In this document: piece by piece, positions 26,768 to 34,667 of the stretch
Position numbering within the stretch: the stretch's first letter is position 1
Layout of the letters: each line of letters opens with the position of its first letter
Source of the DNA: Cupriavidus basilensis
GTDB taxonomy: Bacteria; Pseudomonadota; Gammaproteobacteria; Burkholderiales; Burkholderiaceae
Assembly: GCF_029335485.1 (NCBI RefSeq)
Contig: NZ_JARJLM010000012.1
Location: 1-34,667, forward strand
Length of the DNA stretch: 34,667 bases
Direction: 5' to 3'
Translations under genes and position numbers: made by a program
Notes under the pieces: generated by a model
Seen by the model: only the letters and a program-made list of their open reading frames with translations
What the model was told of the DNA's origin: nothing
Database searches by the model: none

Positions 26768-29356
26768 TCAGCGCTTGCGCGAGGCGCGGCTGCTCTTGCC
26801 GGCCGGCTTGCCGCCGCCCTTGTGCGCCGGGGCGAGATGCTGCGGCTTGGGCTTGGCGGCGCGCTTGGCCGGCTTGCCGCTGGCCTTGGCACCCTGCCCC
26901 ACGCGTGACTTCACCGGCGTGATGACGGCTTCGAACACCGGCTGCTCTTCGATCACGCGGTCCAGCGTTTCGTCGAACGATTCTTCCGGCTTGGAGCTGC
27001 CGCCGAGCAGCGCGGCCAGCTGGCGGCCCTTCTTGCGCGCGGGCACGGCATGCGCTGCAGGCACGCGCGGCGCCACCTCCGAGGTGGGCGCGCGGCCGCG
27101 CAGGTTCTTGGCCGACGGCTCCTGCACCAGGCGGAAGTCGATCTTGCGGGCGTCCAGGTCCACGCGCGAGACCTGCACGCGGACGCGGTCGGTCAGGCGG
27201 TAGCGGATGCCGGTGCGTTCGCCGCGCAGTTCGTTGCGCGCCTCGTCGTACTGGAAGTAGTCGCTGCCCAGCTCGGTGACGTGGACCAGGCCTTCGACAT
27301 ACAGCTCGTCGAGCTGCACGAAGATGCCAAACGAGGTAACCGAGCTGATGGTGCCCGAATACTCGCTGCCGAGCTTGTCGCGCATGAAGTAGCACTTGAG
27401 CCAGGCTTCGACATCGCGCGAGGCTTCGTCGGCGCGGCGCTCGTTGGCCGAGCAGTGCAGACCGAGTTCGTCCCAGATGGCCTCGTTGCGCTTGGCGCGC
27501 GCGGCGGTCTGTTCCGCCTTGGCCGCGGCGTCCTTGGCCTGCAGGCGGCGCGCCTTGGGCGCGATCGCCGTGTTCAGCGCAGTACCCGGGGCAAACGCCG
27601 GCACGTACTTGGTATGCGCCAGCACAGCCTTGATCGCGCGGTGCACCAGCAAGTCCGGATAGCGTCGGATCGGGCTGGTGAAGTGGGCGTAGGCCTCGTA
27701 GGACAGGCCGAAGTGGCCGATATTGTCCGGGCTGTAGACCGCCTGCTGCATCGAGCGCAGCAGCATGGTCTGCAGCATCGGCGCATCCGGACGGCTCTTG
27801 ATCTTGTCCATCACGTCGGCATAGTCGGCTGCCTGCGGCTTGTCGCCGCCGCCCAGCGAAAGACCGACGGTGCGCAGGAACTCGCGCAGGTTCTTCAGCT
27901 TCTCTTCGCTCGGGCCGGCATGGATCCGGTACAGCGTGGGATGCTTGAAGCGCTCGAGGAAGTCGGCCGCGCAGACGTTGGCGGCCAGCATGCACTCCTC
28001 GATCAGGCGGTGCGCGTCGTTGCGGGTGCGCGGCAGGATCTGCTCGATCTTGCCCTGCGCATTGCAGACGATATAGGTCTCGGTGGTGTCGAAATCGATG
28101 GCGCCACGCTCGCGGCGCGACTTCAGCAGGACCTGGAACAGTTCGTACAGATTCTGCAGGTGCGGCACCAGGTCGGCGCGCTTGTGCGCCTCCGGGCCCT
28201 TGGTGTTCGAGAGCACCGACCAGACCTCGTTATAGGTCAGGCGCGCCGCCGAATGCATCACGGCGGGATAGAACTGATAAGCCTTGAGCTCGCCCTTGGC
28301 GGTGATCACTGCGTCGCACACCATGCACAGGCGGTCGACCTGCGGGTTCAGCGAGCACAGCCCGTTGGAGAGTTTCTCCGGCAGCATCGGGATGACACGC
28401 CGCGGGAAGTACACCGAAGTGGCGCGATCCAGCGCATCGGCGTCGAGCGGGGTGCCCGGGCGCACGTAGTGCGACACATCGGCAATCGCCACCACCAGGC
28501 GCCAGCCCTTGGCACGGCCAATCTTGACGGGCTCGCAATAGACCGCGTCGTCGAAGTCGCGCGCGTCTTCGCCGTCGATGGTCACCAGCGGCACGTCGCG
28601 CAGGTCGATGCGGTGTTCCAGGTCGGCTTCGCGCACCGTGTCCGGCAGCGCGACGGCCTCCTTGGCGCAGGCATCCGAGAAGGCATGCGGCACGCCGTAC
28701 TTGCGCACCGCGATCTCGATCTCCATGCCGGGATCGTCGATATCGCCCAGCACTTCGACCACGCGGCCCACCGGCTGCACGTAGCGATCGGGGTAGTCGA
28801 TGATCTCGACGCTGACCACCTGCCCCACCACCGCCTTGCCTTGCGCCTTGGGCGGGATCAGGATGTCCTGGCTGATGCGCTTGTCTTCCGGCGCCACCAC
28901 CAGCACGCCGCCTTCGCTGAGCAGGCGGCCGATCACGTAGCGGTTGGCGCGCTCGATGATCTCGACGATCTGCCCTTCCGGCCGGCCGCGCCGGTCGTAG
29001 CCGATCACGCGCACCTGGGCACGGTCGTTATGCATGGCCTTCTGCAGCTCACGCTCCGGCAGGAAGATGTCGTCGTCGCCATCGTCGCGGATCAGGAAGC
29101 CGAAACCGTCGCGGTGGCCCTGCACCCGGCCGACCACGAAGTTGGGCTGGTGGGCCAGCTCGTAGCGGCCCTTGCGATTGAGTTCGATCTGCCCGTCGCG
29201 CTCCATGGCGGCGAGGCGTTTCTGGAAACCGTCGTGCTCCTTGCGCGTGACGGCGAGCGACTTGGCGATATCGCCCGCCGACAGCGGCGACCCGGACGTC
29301 CTCAGGACGCCGAGGATTTCTTCCCGACTAGGGATCGGATAGTTATTCTGATTCAA
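26768..29356 (-). CDS. rnr: ribonuclease R, TTG start
   Basis: This 862-residue 3'-5' exoribonuclease can degrade structured RNA. Domain order: N-terminal winged helix (about 8-68), two cold-shock domains (about 72-220), RNB catalytic domain (about 245-590) with DGEDARDFDDAVY at 261-273 (D261, D267, D269, D270 for the metals), an S1 domain (about 665-745), and a basic Lys/Ala/Pro tail. The reading starts at TTG 29356 (product NQNNYPIPSREEILG, as in relatives); no ATG and no good ribosome-binding site is nearby, so initiation is likely weak. Its upstream region coincides with the divergent tRNA-Leu(CAG) promoter. Confidence 0.96.
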   Translation of the reverse strand: MNQNNYPIPSREEILGVLRTSGSPLSAGDIAKSLAVTRKEHDGFQKRLAAMERDGQIELNRKGRYELAHQPNFVVGRVQGHRDGFGFLIRDDGDDDIFLPERELQKAMHNDRAQVRVIGYDRRGRPEGQIVEIIERANRYVIGRLLSEGGVLVVAPEDKRISQDILIPPKAQGKAVVGQVVSVEIIDYPDRYVQPVGRVVEVLGDIDDPGMEIEIAVRKYGVPHAFSDACAKEAVALPDTVREADLEHRIDLRDVPLVTIDGEDARDFDDAVYCEPVKIGRAKGWRLVVAIADVSHYVRPGTPLDADALDRATSVYFPRRVIPMLPEKLSNGLCSLNPQVDRLCMVCDAVITAKGELKAYQFYPAVMHSAARLTYNEVWSVLSNTKGPEAHKRADLVPHLQNLYELFQVLLKSRRERGAIDFDTTETYIVCNAQGKIEQILPRTRNDAHRLIEECMLAANVCAADFLERFKHPTLYRIHAGPSEEKLKNLREFLRTVGLSLGGGDKPQAADYADVMDKIKSRPDAPMLQTMLLRSMQQAVYSPDNIGHFGLSYEAYAHFTSPIRRYPDLLVHRAIKAVLAHTKYVPAFAPGTALNTAIAPKARRLQAKDAAAKAEQTAARAKRNEAIWDELGLHCSANERRADEASRDVEAWLKCYFMRDKLGSEYSGTISSVTSFGIFVQLDELYVEGLVHVTELGSDYFQYDEARNELRGERTGIRYRLTDRVRVQVSRVDLDARKIDFRLVQEPSAKNLRGRAPTSEVAPRVPAAHAVPARKKGRQLAALLGGSSKPEESFDETLDRVIEEQPVFEAVITPVKSRVGQGAKASGKPAKRAAKPKPQHLAPAHKGGGKPAGKSSRASRKR

Positions 29357-29373
29357 TTTTTTCTAGAAATAAT

Positions 29374-29401
29374 TTGACAAACGTTTTGCGGTCGCTATAA
29401 T
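29374..29401 (+). promoter_or_regulatory. full-consensus sigma-70 promoter of tRNA-Leu(CAG)
   Basis: TTGACA (29374-29379) and TATAAT (29396-29401) are both perfect and separated by 16 bases. An AT-rich stretch with the palindrome TTTCTAGAAA (29360-29369) lies upstream like an UP element. The following GAGCGC is a GC-rich discriminator of the kind seen in stringently controlled tRNA promoters. The start point should be near 29408, about 19 bases before the tRNA. Confidence 0.93.
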
Positions 29402-29426
29402 GAGCGCTTCGGTTGTTTCGACGCCC

Positions 29427-29513
29427 GCCCAGGTGGCGAAATTGGTAGACGCACTAGGTTCAGGTCCTAGCGGTGGCAACACTGTGGAGGTTCGAGTCCT
29501 CTCCTGGGCACCA
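29427..29513 (+). tRNA. tRNA-Leu (anticodon CAG)
   Basis: The 87-base gene begins GCCCAGGTGGCGAAATTGG and ends with an encoded CCA. Acceptor arms GCCCAGG / CCTGGGC pair fully. The anticodon arm CTAGG-TTCAGGT-CCTAG has CAG, reading the CUG codon that dominates in this GC-rich genome. A long class II variable arm (GGTGGCAACACTGT) and the T-loop GGTTCGAGTCC are present. It stands alone between its own promoter and terminator. Confidence 0.97.
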
Positions 29514-29524
29514 GATCAAACGGG

Positions 29525-29564
29525 AAACCCGCAGCGCTTTCGAGCCCTGCGGGTTTTTTGTTTT
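29525..29564 (+). terminator. rho-independent terminator of tRNA-Leu(CAG)
   Basis: Perfect 10-bp stem AAACCCGCAG (29525-29534) / CTGCGGGTTT (29547-29556) with a 12-base loop, running into TTTTTTGTTTT. It starts 12 bases after the tRNA CCA end. Confidence 0.93.
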
Positions 29565-29923
29565 CCGGCGTCTGAACTGACAACTTGCACTCCCGATTCG
29601 ATATTGGCGCGACTGCGCGACTAAATGAAAACTGGCGGCGGCAACCGCCGCTCCGGCACATGGGAACCACTCCCATCCGCCGCCCCACCCGCTCGGGTGG
29701 CCCCCGACCACGCGGCCCTGGCGCTCACACGAGCTACCGGGACCCGGGCCAGACTGCGCCGACTGCTGCGCTGCGGGTGAGTGTATCAGCTTCAGTGGCG
29801 ATCCCGGCATTCTTCCGCCTGTTAAACGCTTGAATGTCGCGTTTTCCAACGTTTTCCGGCACGAACCGCACTATTCCTGCGGCCCATTGCGATACCGGCA
29901 CCGCACCTTGCCCGCACAGCGGC
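29565..29923 (+). other. intergenic stretch without recognised gene
   Basis: About 360 bases between the tRNA terminator and the Rrf2-gene promoter. No reading frame here has homology that I recognise. It holds a 7-bp hairpin GCGGCGG/CCGCCGC with a three-base loop (29635-29651) and several GC palindromic patches near 29690-29750 (CCGGGACCCGGG). The latter part (29800-29880) is lower in GC than the surroundings. I see nothing else in it. Confidence 0.6.
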
Positions 29924-29953
29924 TTGACAGGCACACCGATCTGTAACTAAGAT
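29924..29953 (+). promoter_or_regulatory. candidate promoter of the Rrf2-type regulator gene
   Basis: TTGACA (29924-29929, perfect) is followed after 18 bases by TAAGAT (29948-29953). The predicted start point is near 29960, 17 bases before the ATG. The -10 element lies inside the palindrome at 29938-29964, so a bound protein would block RNA polymerase. Confidence 0.6.
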
Positions 29954-29964
29954 AGTTTCATATT
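29938..29964 (+). promoter_or_regulatory. palindromic operator candidate, copy 1
   Basis: The 27-base site has half-sites GATCTGTAACT and AGTTTCATATT around a five-base centre. It agrees at 20 of 27 positions with the site at 30422-30448, upstream of the neighbouring gene. It overlaps the -10 of the Rrf2 gene, fitting negative autoregulation by that Rrf2 protein (inference). Confidence 0.7.
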
Positions 29965-29976
29965 TTCTTCCCAACC

Positions 29977-30408
29977 ATGAGCAACAGCCGATTCGCCGTC
30001 GCCGTCCATATCCTGACCCTGCTGGCCAGTGCCGATACGCCTTTGCCGTCGTCGCTGATTGCTGGCAGCGTGGGCACCAATCCGGCCCTGATCCGCCGGA
30101 TGGTCGGGCAACTGGCCGAGGCCGGCCTGGTGAGCACCATGATGGGCAGCAACGGCGGCGCCTCGCTGGCGCGTGCTGCGGCATCGATCACCCTGCTGGA
30201 CGTGTTCCGCGCGGTGGAATCGACCGCCCTGATCGCCCTGCACCACAGCGCCCCCAACCCGGCCTGCATGGTGGGAAGGGAAATCACCGGCGCGCTGAAG
30301 CAGGCCGCCGACCGCGCCCAGGCCGCGATGGACGGGGCGCTGGCCGGAATTACGATAGCCGGCATGCTTGCGGACGTGGAGCAGGCCGCGCAGCGCCACA
30401 AGCGCTGA
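29977..30408 (+). CDS. Rrf2 family transcriptional regulator (YwnA-like, single Cys)
   Basis: This 143-residue protein has the Rrf2 winged-helix domain: RFAVAVHILTLLAS at 5-18, recognition region NPALIRRMVGQLAEAGLV (35-52) and the wing MGSNGGASLAR (56-66), which matches the GxxGGxxL signature. It has only one cysteine (C97, in PNPACMVGREI), so it cannot bind a three-cysteine iron-sulphur cluster like IscR or NsrR. The PNPxCxVG motif is typical of the YwnA branch of the family, where the cysteine may sense oxidants or electrophiles (inference). There is no clear ribosome-binding site (TTCCCAACC before ATG). It is followed by an NAD(P)-binding protein gene, an arrangement also known for ywnA-ywnB in Bacillus subtilis from memory. 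Effector unknown. Confidence 0.9.
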   Translation: MSNSRFAVAVHILTLLASADTPLPSSLIAGSVGTNPALIRRMVGQLAEAGLVSTMMGSNGGASLARAAASITLLDVFRAVESTALIALHHSAPNPACMVGREITGALKQAADRAQAAMDGALAGITIAGMLADVEQAAQRHKR

Positions 30409-30416
30409 ATTTTTTT
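30392..30416 (+). terminator. possible terminator overlapping the end of the Rrf2 gene
   Basis: Short 5-bp stem AGCGC/GCGCT (30392-30396, 30402-30406) with a five-base loop, followed after three bases by seven Ts. The stem includes the last codons and part of the stop codon. It suggests that the downstream gene is expressed from its own promoter. Confidence 0.45.
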
Positions 30417-30420
30417 AACC

Positions 30421-30449
30421 CGATATGTAACCATGGCGGTTTCATATCG
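30421..30449 (+). promoter_or_regulatory. palindromic operator candidate, copy 2
   Basis: Arms CGATATGTAACC (30421-30432) and GGTTTCATATCG (30438-30449) are complementary at 11 of 12 positions, around a five-base centre. It repeats the site at 29938-29964. A -10-like TATGAT (30451-30456) follows directly, with no good -35, so the site probably covers the promoter of the NAD(P)-binding protein gene. Confidence 0.75.
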
Positions 30450-30541
30450 ATATGATGCCCGTGCCATGCGCGGGCTTGACTATGCTGTCATCACCTTTCG
30501 GTGAAGCAAGCTGATCCAGGCAACCAAGCAAGGAGTTGAGC

Positions 30542-31153
30542 ATGAAGATCGCAATCATTGGCGCCACCGGGCGCGTTGGCACCCGCCTCATCGATGAAGC
30601 ACTGCGCCGTGGCCACACCGTCACCGCCATCGCGCGCCAGGCCGGCAAGCTGCCCGCGCAGCCGGGCCTGAGCACGCGTAACGCCGATGTCGCCGACACC
30701 AAGGCGCTGGCCACCGCCCTCGCCGGCCACGACGTGGCGATCAGCACGGTGCGCTTCCTGCAGGCCAGCGCAGAGCAGATCGGCGGCGCGGTCAAGGCGG
30801 CGGCGGTGCCTCGCCTGCTGGTGGTCGGCGGCGCCGGCAGCCTTTACGTGGCCCCTGGCGTGCAGCTCGTCGACACGCCGCAGTTCCCGGAAGCCTACAA
30901 GGCGGAGGCGCTGGCCGGCCGCGACTTCCTCAACGCGCTGCGCACCGAGGCAGGCCTCGACTGGACCTTCCTCTCTCCCGCCGCGCTGTTCGAGCCGGGC
31001 ACCCGCACCGGTGCCTACCGCGCGGGCGAGGAAACGCTGCTGTCGGACGCCAGCGGCAAGAGCTGGATCTCGATGGAAGACTACGCCATCGCCCTGATCG
31101 ACGAAGTGGAAAAGCCAGCGCACTCGCGTGAGCGCTACACGGTAGCGTACTGA
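30542..31153 (+). CDS. NAD(P)H-binding atypical short-chain dehydrogenase (NmrA/YwnB-like)
   Basis: This 203-residue protein starts MKIAIIGATGRVGTRL, with the Rossmann dinucleotide loop GATGRVG at residues 7-13. Further blocks are NADVADTKALATALAGHDVAIST, RLLVVGGAGSLYV and the C-terminal DWTFLSPAALFEPG, matching the NAD(P)-binding domain of NmrA-like or flavin-reductase-like proteins (YwnB, biliverdin-reductase-B type). No YxxxK catalytic pair is evident. It may be a redox sensor or a reductase for electrophiles; substrate unknown. The ATG at 30542 has a perfect AAGGAG six bases upstream. The leader is 93 bases from palindrome copy 2. It is probably controlled by the adjacent Rrf2 protein. 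Confidence 0.9.
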   Translation: MKIAIIGATGRVGTRLIDEALRRGHTVTAIARQAGKLPAQPGLSTRNADVADTKALATALAGHDVAISTVRFLQASAEQIGGAVKAAAVPRLLVVGGAGSLYVAPGVQLVDTPQFPEAYKAEALAGRDFLNALRTEAGLDWTFLSPAALFEPGTRTGAYRAGEETLLSDASGKSWISMEDYAIALIDEVEKPAHSRERYTVAY

Positions 31154-31162
31154 GCCTCGACG

Positions 31163-31188
31163 AAAAAAAGGGCGGCAAACCGCCGCCC
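31163..31188 (-). terminator. rho-independent terminator after the phosphoribosyltransferase gene
   Basis: On the minus strand a 7-bp stem GGGCGGC / GCCGCCC with a five-base loop (31170-31188) is followed by seven Ts. It lies between the converging NAD(P)-binding protein gene and the phosphoribosyltransferase gene, and ends the latter (the hisZ-purA-PRTase transcript). Confidence 0.88.
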
Positions 31189-31202
31189 CGCTTCGTCACC
31201 GG

Positions 31203-31229
31203 GACCGTCCCGCGCAGCGCGGGGCGGTC
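31203..31229 (-). other. strong GC hairpin upstream of the terminator
   Basis: A 12-bp stem with one U-G pair (GACCGTCCCGCG with CGCGGGGCGGTC) and a three-base loop lies 11 bases after the phosphoribosyltransferase stop and 15 bases before the terminator hairpin. It has no U-tract of its own. It may add to termination or protect the mRNA end. Confidence 0.6.
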
Positions 31230-31239
31230 GCTTGCGGAA

Positions 31240-31803
31240 TCAGCCTTGAACGCTGCCGCCAGCGGCGTGCTTGCCGCGCTTGAGCCAGGCCGACAGGTTG
31301 TGCGGACGCAGGGTATCGAATTCCTCGAAGGGCTGGTGAATCCAGGGGTTGGTCGGCAGGAAGGTGACGTGGTAGTCGGGCTTGACCTTGGAGCAGGCCT
31401 TGTACCACAGCACCGAGGAGCGGACTTCCGTCACGGCGGGATAGCGCTCCTGCAGATGGCGGCCCACGCGCTCCAGCGTGACGCCCGAATCCACCAGGTC
31501 GTCGACCAGCAGGATCTTGCCGGAGAGGTCGCCCTTGGTCATGGTGATGTACTGCGCGATGTCGAGGTCGCCTTGCTGGGTGCCGGCTGCCTCGCGATAG
31601 CTGCTGGTGGCGAGAATGGCGAGCGGCACGTCGAAGATGCGGGACATCTGGTCGCCCACGCGCAGGCCACCGCGCGCCAGGCACAGGATCTTGTCGAACT
31701 TCCAGCCGGACTCATGGACGGTCAGCGCAAGGCGCGCGATCAGGCTGTGATATTCGTCCCATGAAACCCACAGGTTCTCGTCGTCGTTCGATGGCAGGGT
31801 CAT
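31240..31803 (-). CDS. phosphoribosyltransferase domain protein (xanthine/hypoxanthine PRTase-like)
   Basis: This 187-residue type I phosphoribosyltransferase has the PRPP-binding motif KILLVDDLVDSGVTL at residues 96-110 and the early loop ILCLARGGLRVGDQMS (39-54). The family (COG2236-type) transfers a ribose phosphate from PRPP to a purine base, or acts as a related salvage or regulatory protein; the base is not determined. The ATG at 31803 was chosen because the product begins MTLPSNDDENLWVSWDEYH; the frame is open further upstream only because it runs through purA. It follows purA by 149 bases, consistent with a purine-related role. No strong ribosome-binding site is seen. Confidence 0.9.
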   Translation of the reverse strand: MTLPSNDDENLWVSWDEYHSLIARLALTVHESGWKFDKILCLARGGLRVGDQMSRIFDVPLAILATSSYREAAGTQQGDLDIAQYITMTKGDLSGKILLVDDLVDSGVTLERVGRHLQERYPAVTEVRSSVLWYKACSKVKPDYHVTFLPTNPWIHQPFEEFDTLRPHNLSAWLKRGKHAAGGSVQG

Positions 31804-31853
31804 ATTTTTCAGCGCTTCGGCTTGAGGCTTGAGGTCTGTCGACCGATAAAGTT

Positions 31854-31875
31854 TCGGCCCGCTTGCGCGGGCCGA
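31854..31875 (-). other. hairpin in the purA-phosphoribosyltransferase spacer
   Basis: Perfect 9-bp stem TCGGCCCGC / GCGGGCCGA with a four-base loop, followed on the minus strand by AACTTTATCGG. The U-run is too short for a firm terminator call; it could attenuate transcription from purA into the phosphoribosyltransferase gene. Confidence 0.5.
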
Positions 31876-31952
31876 TTTGCTCTTGTGCTTTCGCAGCCTG
31901 TCTGCGGGCACCGCCTTGCAGCGGCGCCGCGCCCTCGCGGGCTCAGGCGTCG

Positions 31953-33363
<1,411 letters not shown>

Positions 33364-33407
33364 ATCGGCCTGCAATGCGGGGGAATTCCGCGGCCCGGCG
33401 TTGATGC

Positions 33408-34571
33408 TCAGGCCCCGGCGCTGCGCGGGATTACCGTCCAGCCACCATCCTCGCGCACCAGTTGGCGGTCGCAGTTGAACTCGTCGAGCTGATGCGTATG
33501 TCCCGGCAGGGACTGGATCACGATCTCGCCGGCCGCGCGCAGCGCGGTGATCGCCGCGCGGAGCGCGGGATCCGCATCCCACGGGGCAAAGATGGCGAAT
33601 GCGCGCACCTCGAGCGGGGACAGCGCCGCAACTTCGCGCAGATCCAGCGAGAACCCGGTGGCCGGCCGCGCGCGGCCAAAGGCCTCGCCGACCTTGTCGT
33701 AGCGGCCGCCGCGCGCCACGTAGTTGGGCAGGCCTGCCACATAAGCAGTAAACATCACACCGCTGTGGTAGTGGTAGCCGCGCAGGTCCGACAGGTCGAT
33801 ATTGACGCTCGCCCCGCTCACTTCCGCCGCCAGCGCCGCCAGTTCGTCCAGCGCGCGGCCGATGGCCGGGCTCGCAGGCAGCGTGGCGCGGGCGCGCTCG
33901 ATCACCTCCACGCCGCCGTAAAGCGTGGGCAGGGCACGCAGCGCATCGCGCTCGGCCTCGGGCATGCCCTCGGTCAGCTCGCGCAGCGCGGAAACATCCT
34001 TGGTTTCCAGCGCGGCGAACAAGACGTCCTCGATCTTGCGGCTGGACGGCAGGCCATCCAGCAGCGCCTCCAGGATGCCCGCGTGGCACAGATCGAGGCG
34101 GATCTCGGCCAGTCCCGCAGCCTGCAGCGCGGCCAGCATCAGGGCCTGGATCTCCACGTCGGCCTCGAGGCCCGCGTGGCCATAGATTTCGGCGCCGACC
34201 TGGAGCGGCTCGCGGGTCGCGCGAAAGCCGGCCGGCCGGGCGTGCAGCACATTGCCTGCATAGCACAGCCGGGTCACGCCCGAACGGTTCAGCAAGTGGG
34301 CGTCGATACGGGCGACCTGGGGCGTGATATCGGCGCGCAGCCCCATGGTGCGGCCGGAGAGCTGATCCACCAGCTTGAGGGTGCGCAGGTCGAGGTCGTG
34401 CCCGGTACCGGTCAGCAGCGATTCCAGGTATTCCAGCATCGGCGGCATGACCAGCTCGTAGCCGTAGGTGCGGAACAGGTCCAGCATGCGGCGGCGCAGC
34501 TCTTCGATCTTGCGGGCCTCCGACGGCAGCACGTCGGCAATGTTTTCGGGCAGAAGCCAGTGGTTGGACAT
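33408..34571 (-). CDS. hisZ: ATP phosphoribosyltransferase regulatory subunit HisZ
   Basis: This 387-residue protein resembles the catalytic core of class II histidyl-tRNA synthetases. Motif 2 region ([15 protein letters not shown]), [23 protein letters not shown] and [12 protein letters not shown] are present, but the C-terminal anticodon-binding domain of HisRS is missing. This is the HisZ pattern: a paralogue that activates a short-form HisG in the first step of histidine synthesis. The ATG at 34571 is chosen because the product begins [16 protein letters not shown] and GAAGAGA lies upstream; a GTG at 34586 is less likely. It heads the hisZ-purA-PRTase cluster in this window. Confidence 0.95.
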   Translation of the reverse strand: MSNHWLLPENIADVLPSEARKIEELRRRMLDLFRTYGYELVMPPMLEYLESLLTGTGHDLDLRTLKLVDQLSGRTMGLRADITPQVARIDAHLLNRSGVTRLCYAGNVLHARPAGFRATREPLQVGAEIYGHAGLEADVEIQALMLAALQAAGLAEIRLDLCHAGILEALLDGLPSSRKIEDVLFAALETKDVSALRELTEGMPEAERDALRALPTLYGGVEVIERARATLPASPAIGRALDELAALAAEVSGASVNIDLSDLRGYHYHSGVMFTAYVAGLPNYVARGGRYDKVGEAFGRARPATGFSLDLREVAALSPLEVRAFAIFAPWDADPALRAAITALRAAGEIVIQSLPGHTHQLDEFNCDRQLVREDGGWTVIPRSAGA

Positions 34572-34667
34572 GGTAAATCTCTTCACGTCATACGGTTGCC
34601 GGGTGCCCTGCGGCCCCCGTTGATTTCGATCCCGCCCCCCTGCCCCGCCGGGCTCAGGAGACGGCTG
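34572..34667 (-). other. region upstream of hisZ, window edge
   Basis: These 96 bases are GC-rich and hold no gene that I can name. A minus-strand frame is open from the window edge to a TGA at about 34580 (ending ...[11 protein letters not shown]), so the tail of an upstream gene is possible but its composition looks non-coding. Confidence 0.3.

Noticed and set aside
27050-29377. Plus-strand open frame of 775 codons
   Set aside because: Antisense to rnr, which has all RNase R domains in order.
29690-29760. tRNA-like patch (minus strand GGTAGCTCGTGTGAGCGCC)
   Set aside because: A D-arm-like stem is present but no anticodon arm, T-arm or matching acceptor could be built.
29460-29849. Minus-strand open frame ending in CPGEDSNLHSVATART
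   Set aside because: Same artefact: antisense of tRNA-Leu(CAG) and its terminator.

Overview
The window looks like chromosomal DNA of a betaproteobacterium of the Burkholderiaceae, most likely Cupriavidus or a close relative (Ralstonia side). The basis is GC-rich DNA with strong third-position GC bias, a complete 14-gene nuoA-N operon followed directly by a DUF2818 gene, a tpiA-secG-tRNA-Leu-nuo order, and a hisZ-purA-phosphoribosyltransferase cluster. The genus is an inference from protein resemblance and gene order; no search was run. Almost everything is on the minus strand. Only a tRNA-Leu, an Rrf2-type regulator and a NAD(P)-binding protein are on the plus strand. No mobile element, CRISPR array, rRNA or prophage gene was seen.

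Layout by increasing coordinate, so against the direction of transcription for minus-strand genes. 1-2094: two adjacent acyl-CoA dehydrogenases resembling the large and small subunits of pimeloyl-CoA dehydrogenase; the small-subunit gene runs off the left edge. 2191-3902: three small accessory genes (DUF1178, a Nudix hydrolase, DUF2818). 3922-18908: nuoN back to nuoA, the whole proton-pumping NADH:quinone oxidoreductase (complex I). 19073-19157: tRNA-Leu(GAG). 19363-21678: secG, tpiA and a PIG3-type quinone oxidoreductase gene. 21860-24827: pnp and rpsO, separated by a 500-base leader with a rho-independent terminator and a long perfect hairpin. 25160-29356: a sirtuin deacylase, rlmB (23S rRNA methyltransferase) and rnr (RNase R). 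29374-29564: a divergent tRNA-Leu(CAG) with a full-consensus sigma-70 promoter and a clear terminator. 29924-31153: Rrf2-type regulator and NAD(P)-binding protein, each preceded by a copy of the same 27-base palindrome. 31240-34571: phosphoribosyltransferase, purA and hisZ.

The genes fall into energy metabolism (complex I, tpiA, acyl-CoA oxidation), RNA metabolism (PNPase, RNase R, RlmB, S15, two leucine tRNAs), protein export (SecG) and nucleotide/histidine synthesis (PurA, HisZ, PRTase). Most of this is ordinary core genome. The signals that go beyond gene calls are: (1) the matched pair of palindromes around the Rrf2 gene and its neighbour, which look like a two-site local regulon; (2) the 15-base perfect inverted repeat in the pnp leader, placed like the RNase III hairpin used in PNPase autoregulation in Escherichia coli; (3) structured spacers in the nuo transcript (between tRNA-Leu and nuoA, and between nuoI and nuoJ); and (4) the conserved but uncharacterised DUF2818 membrane protein behind nuoN. 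I did not find a clearly new multi-gene system.
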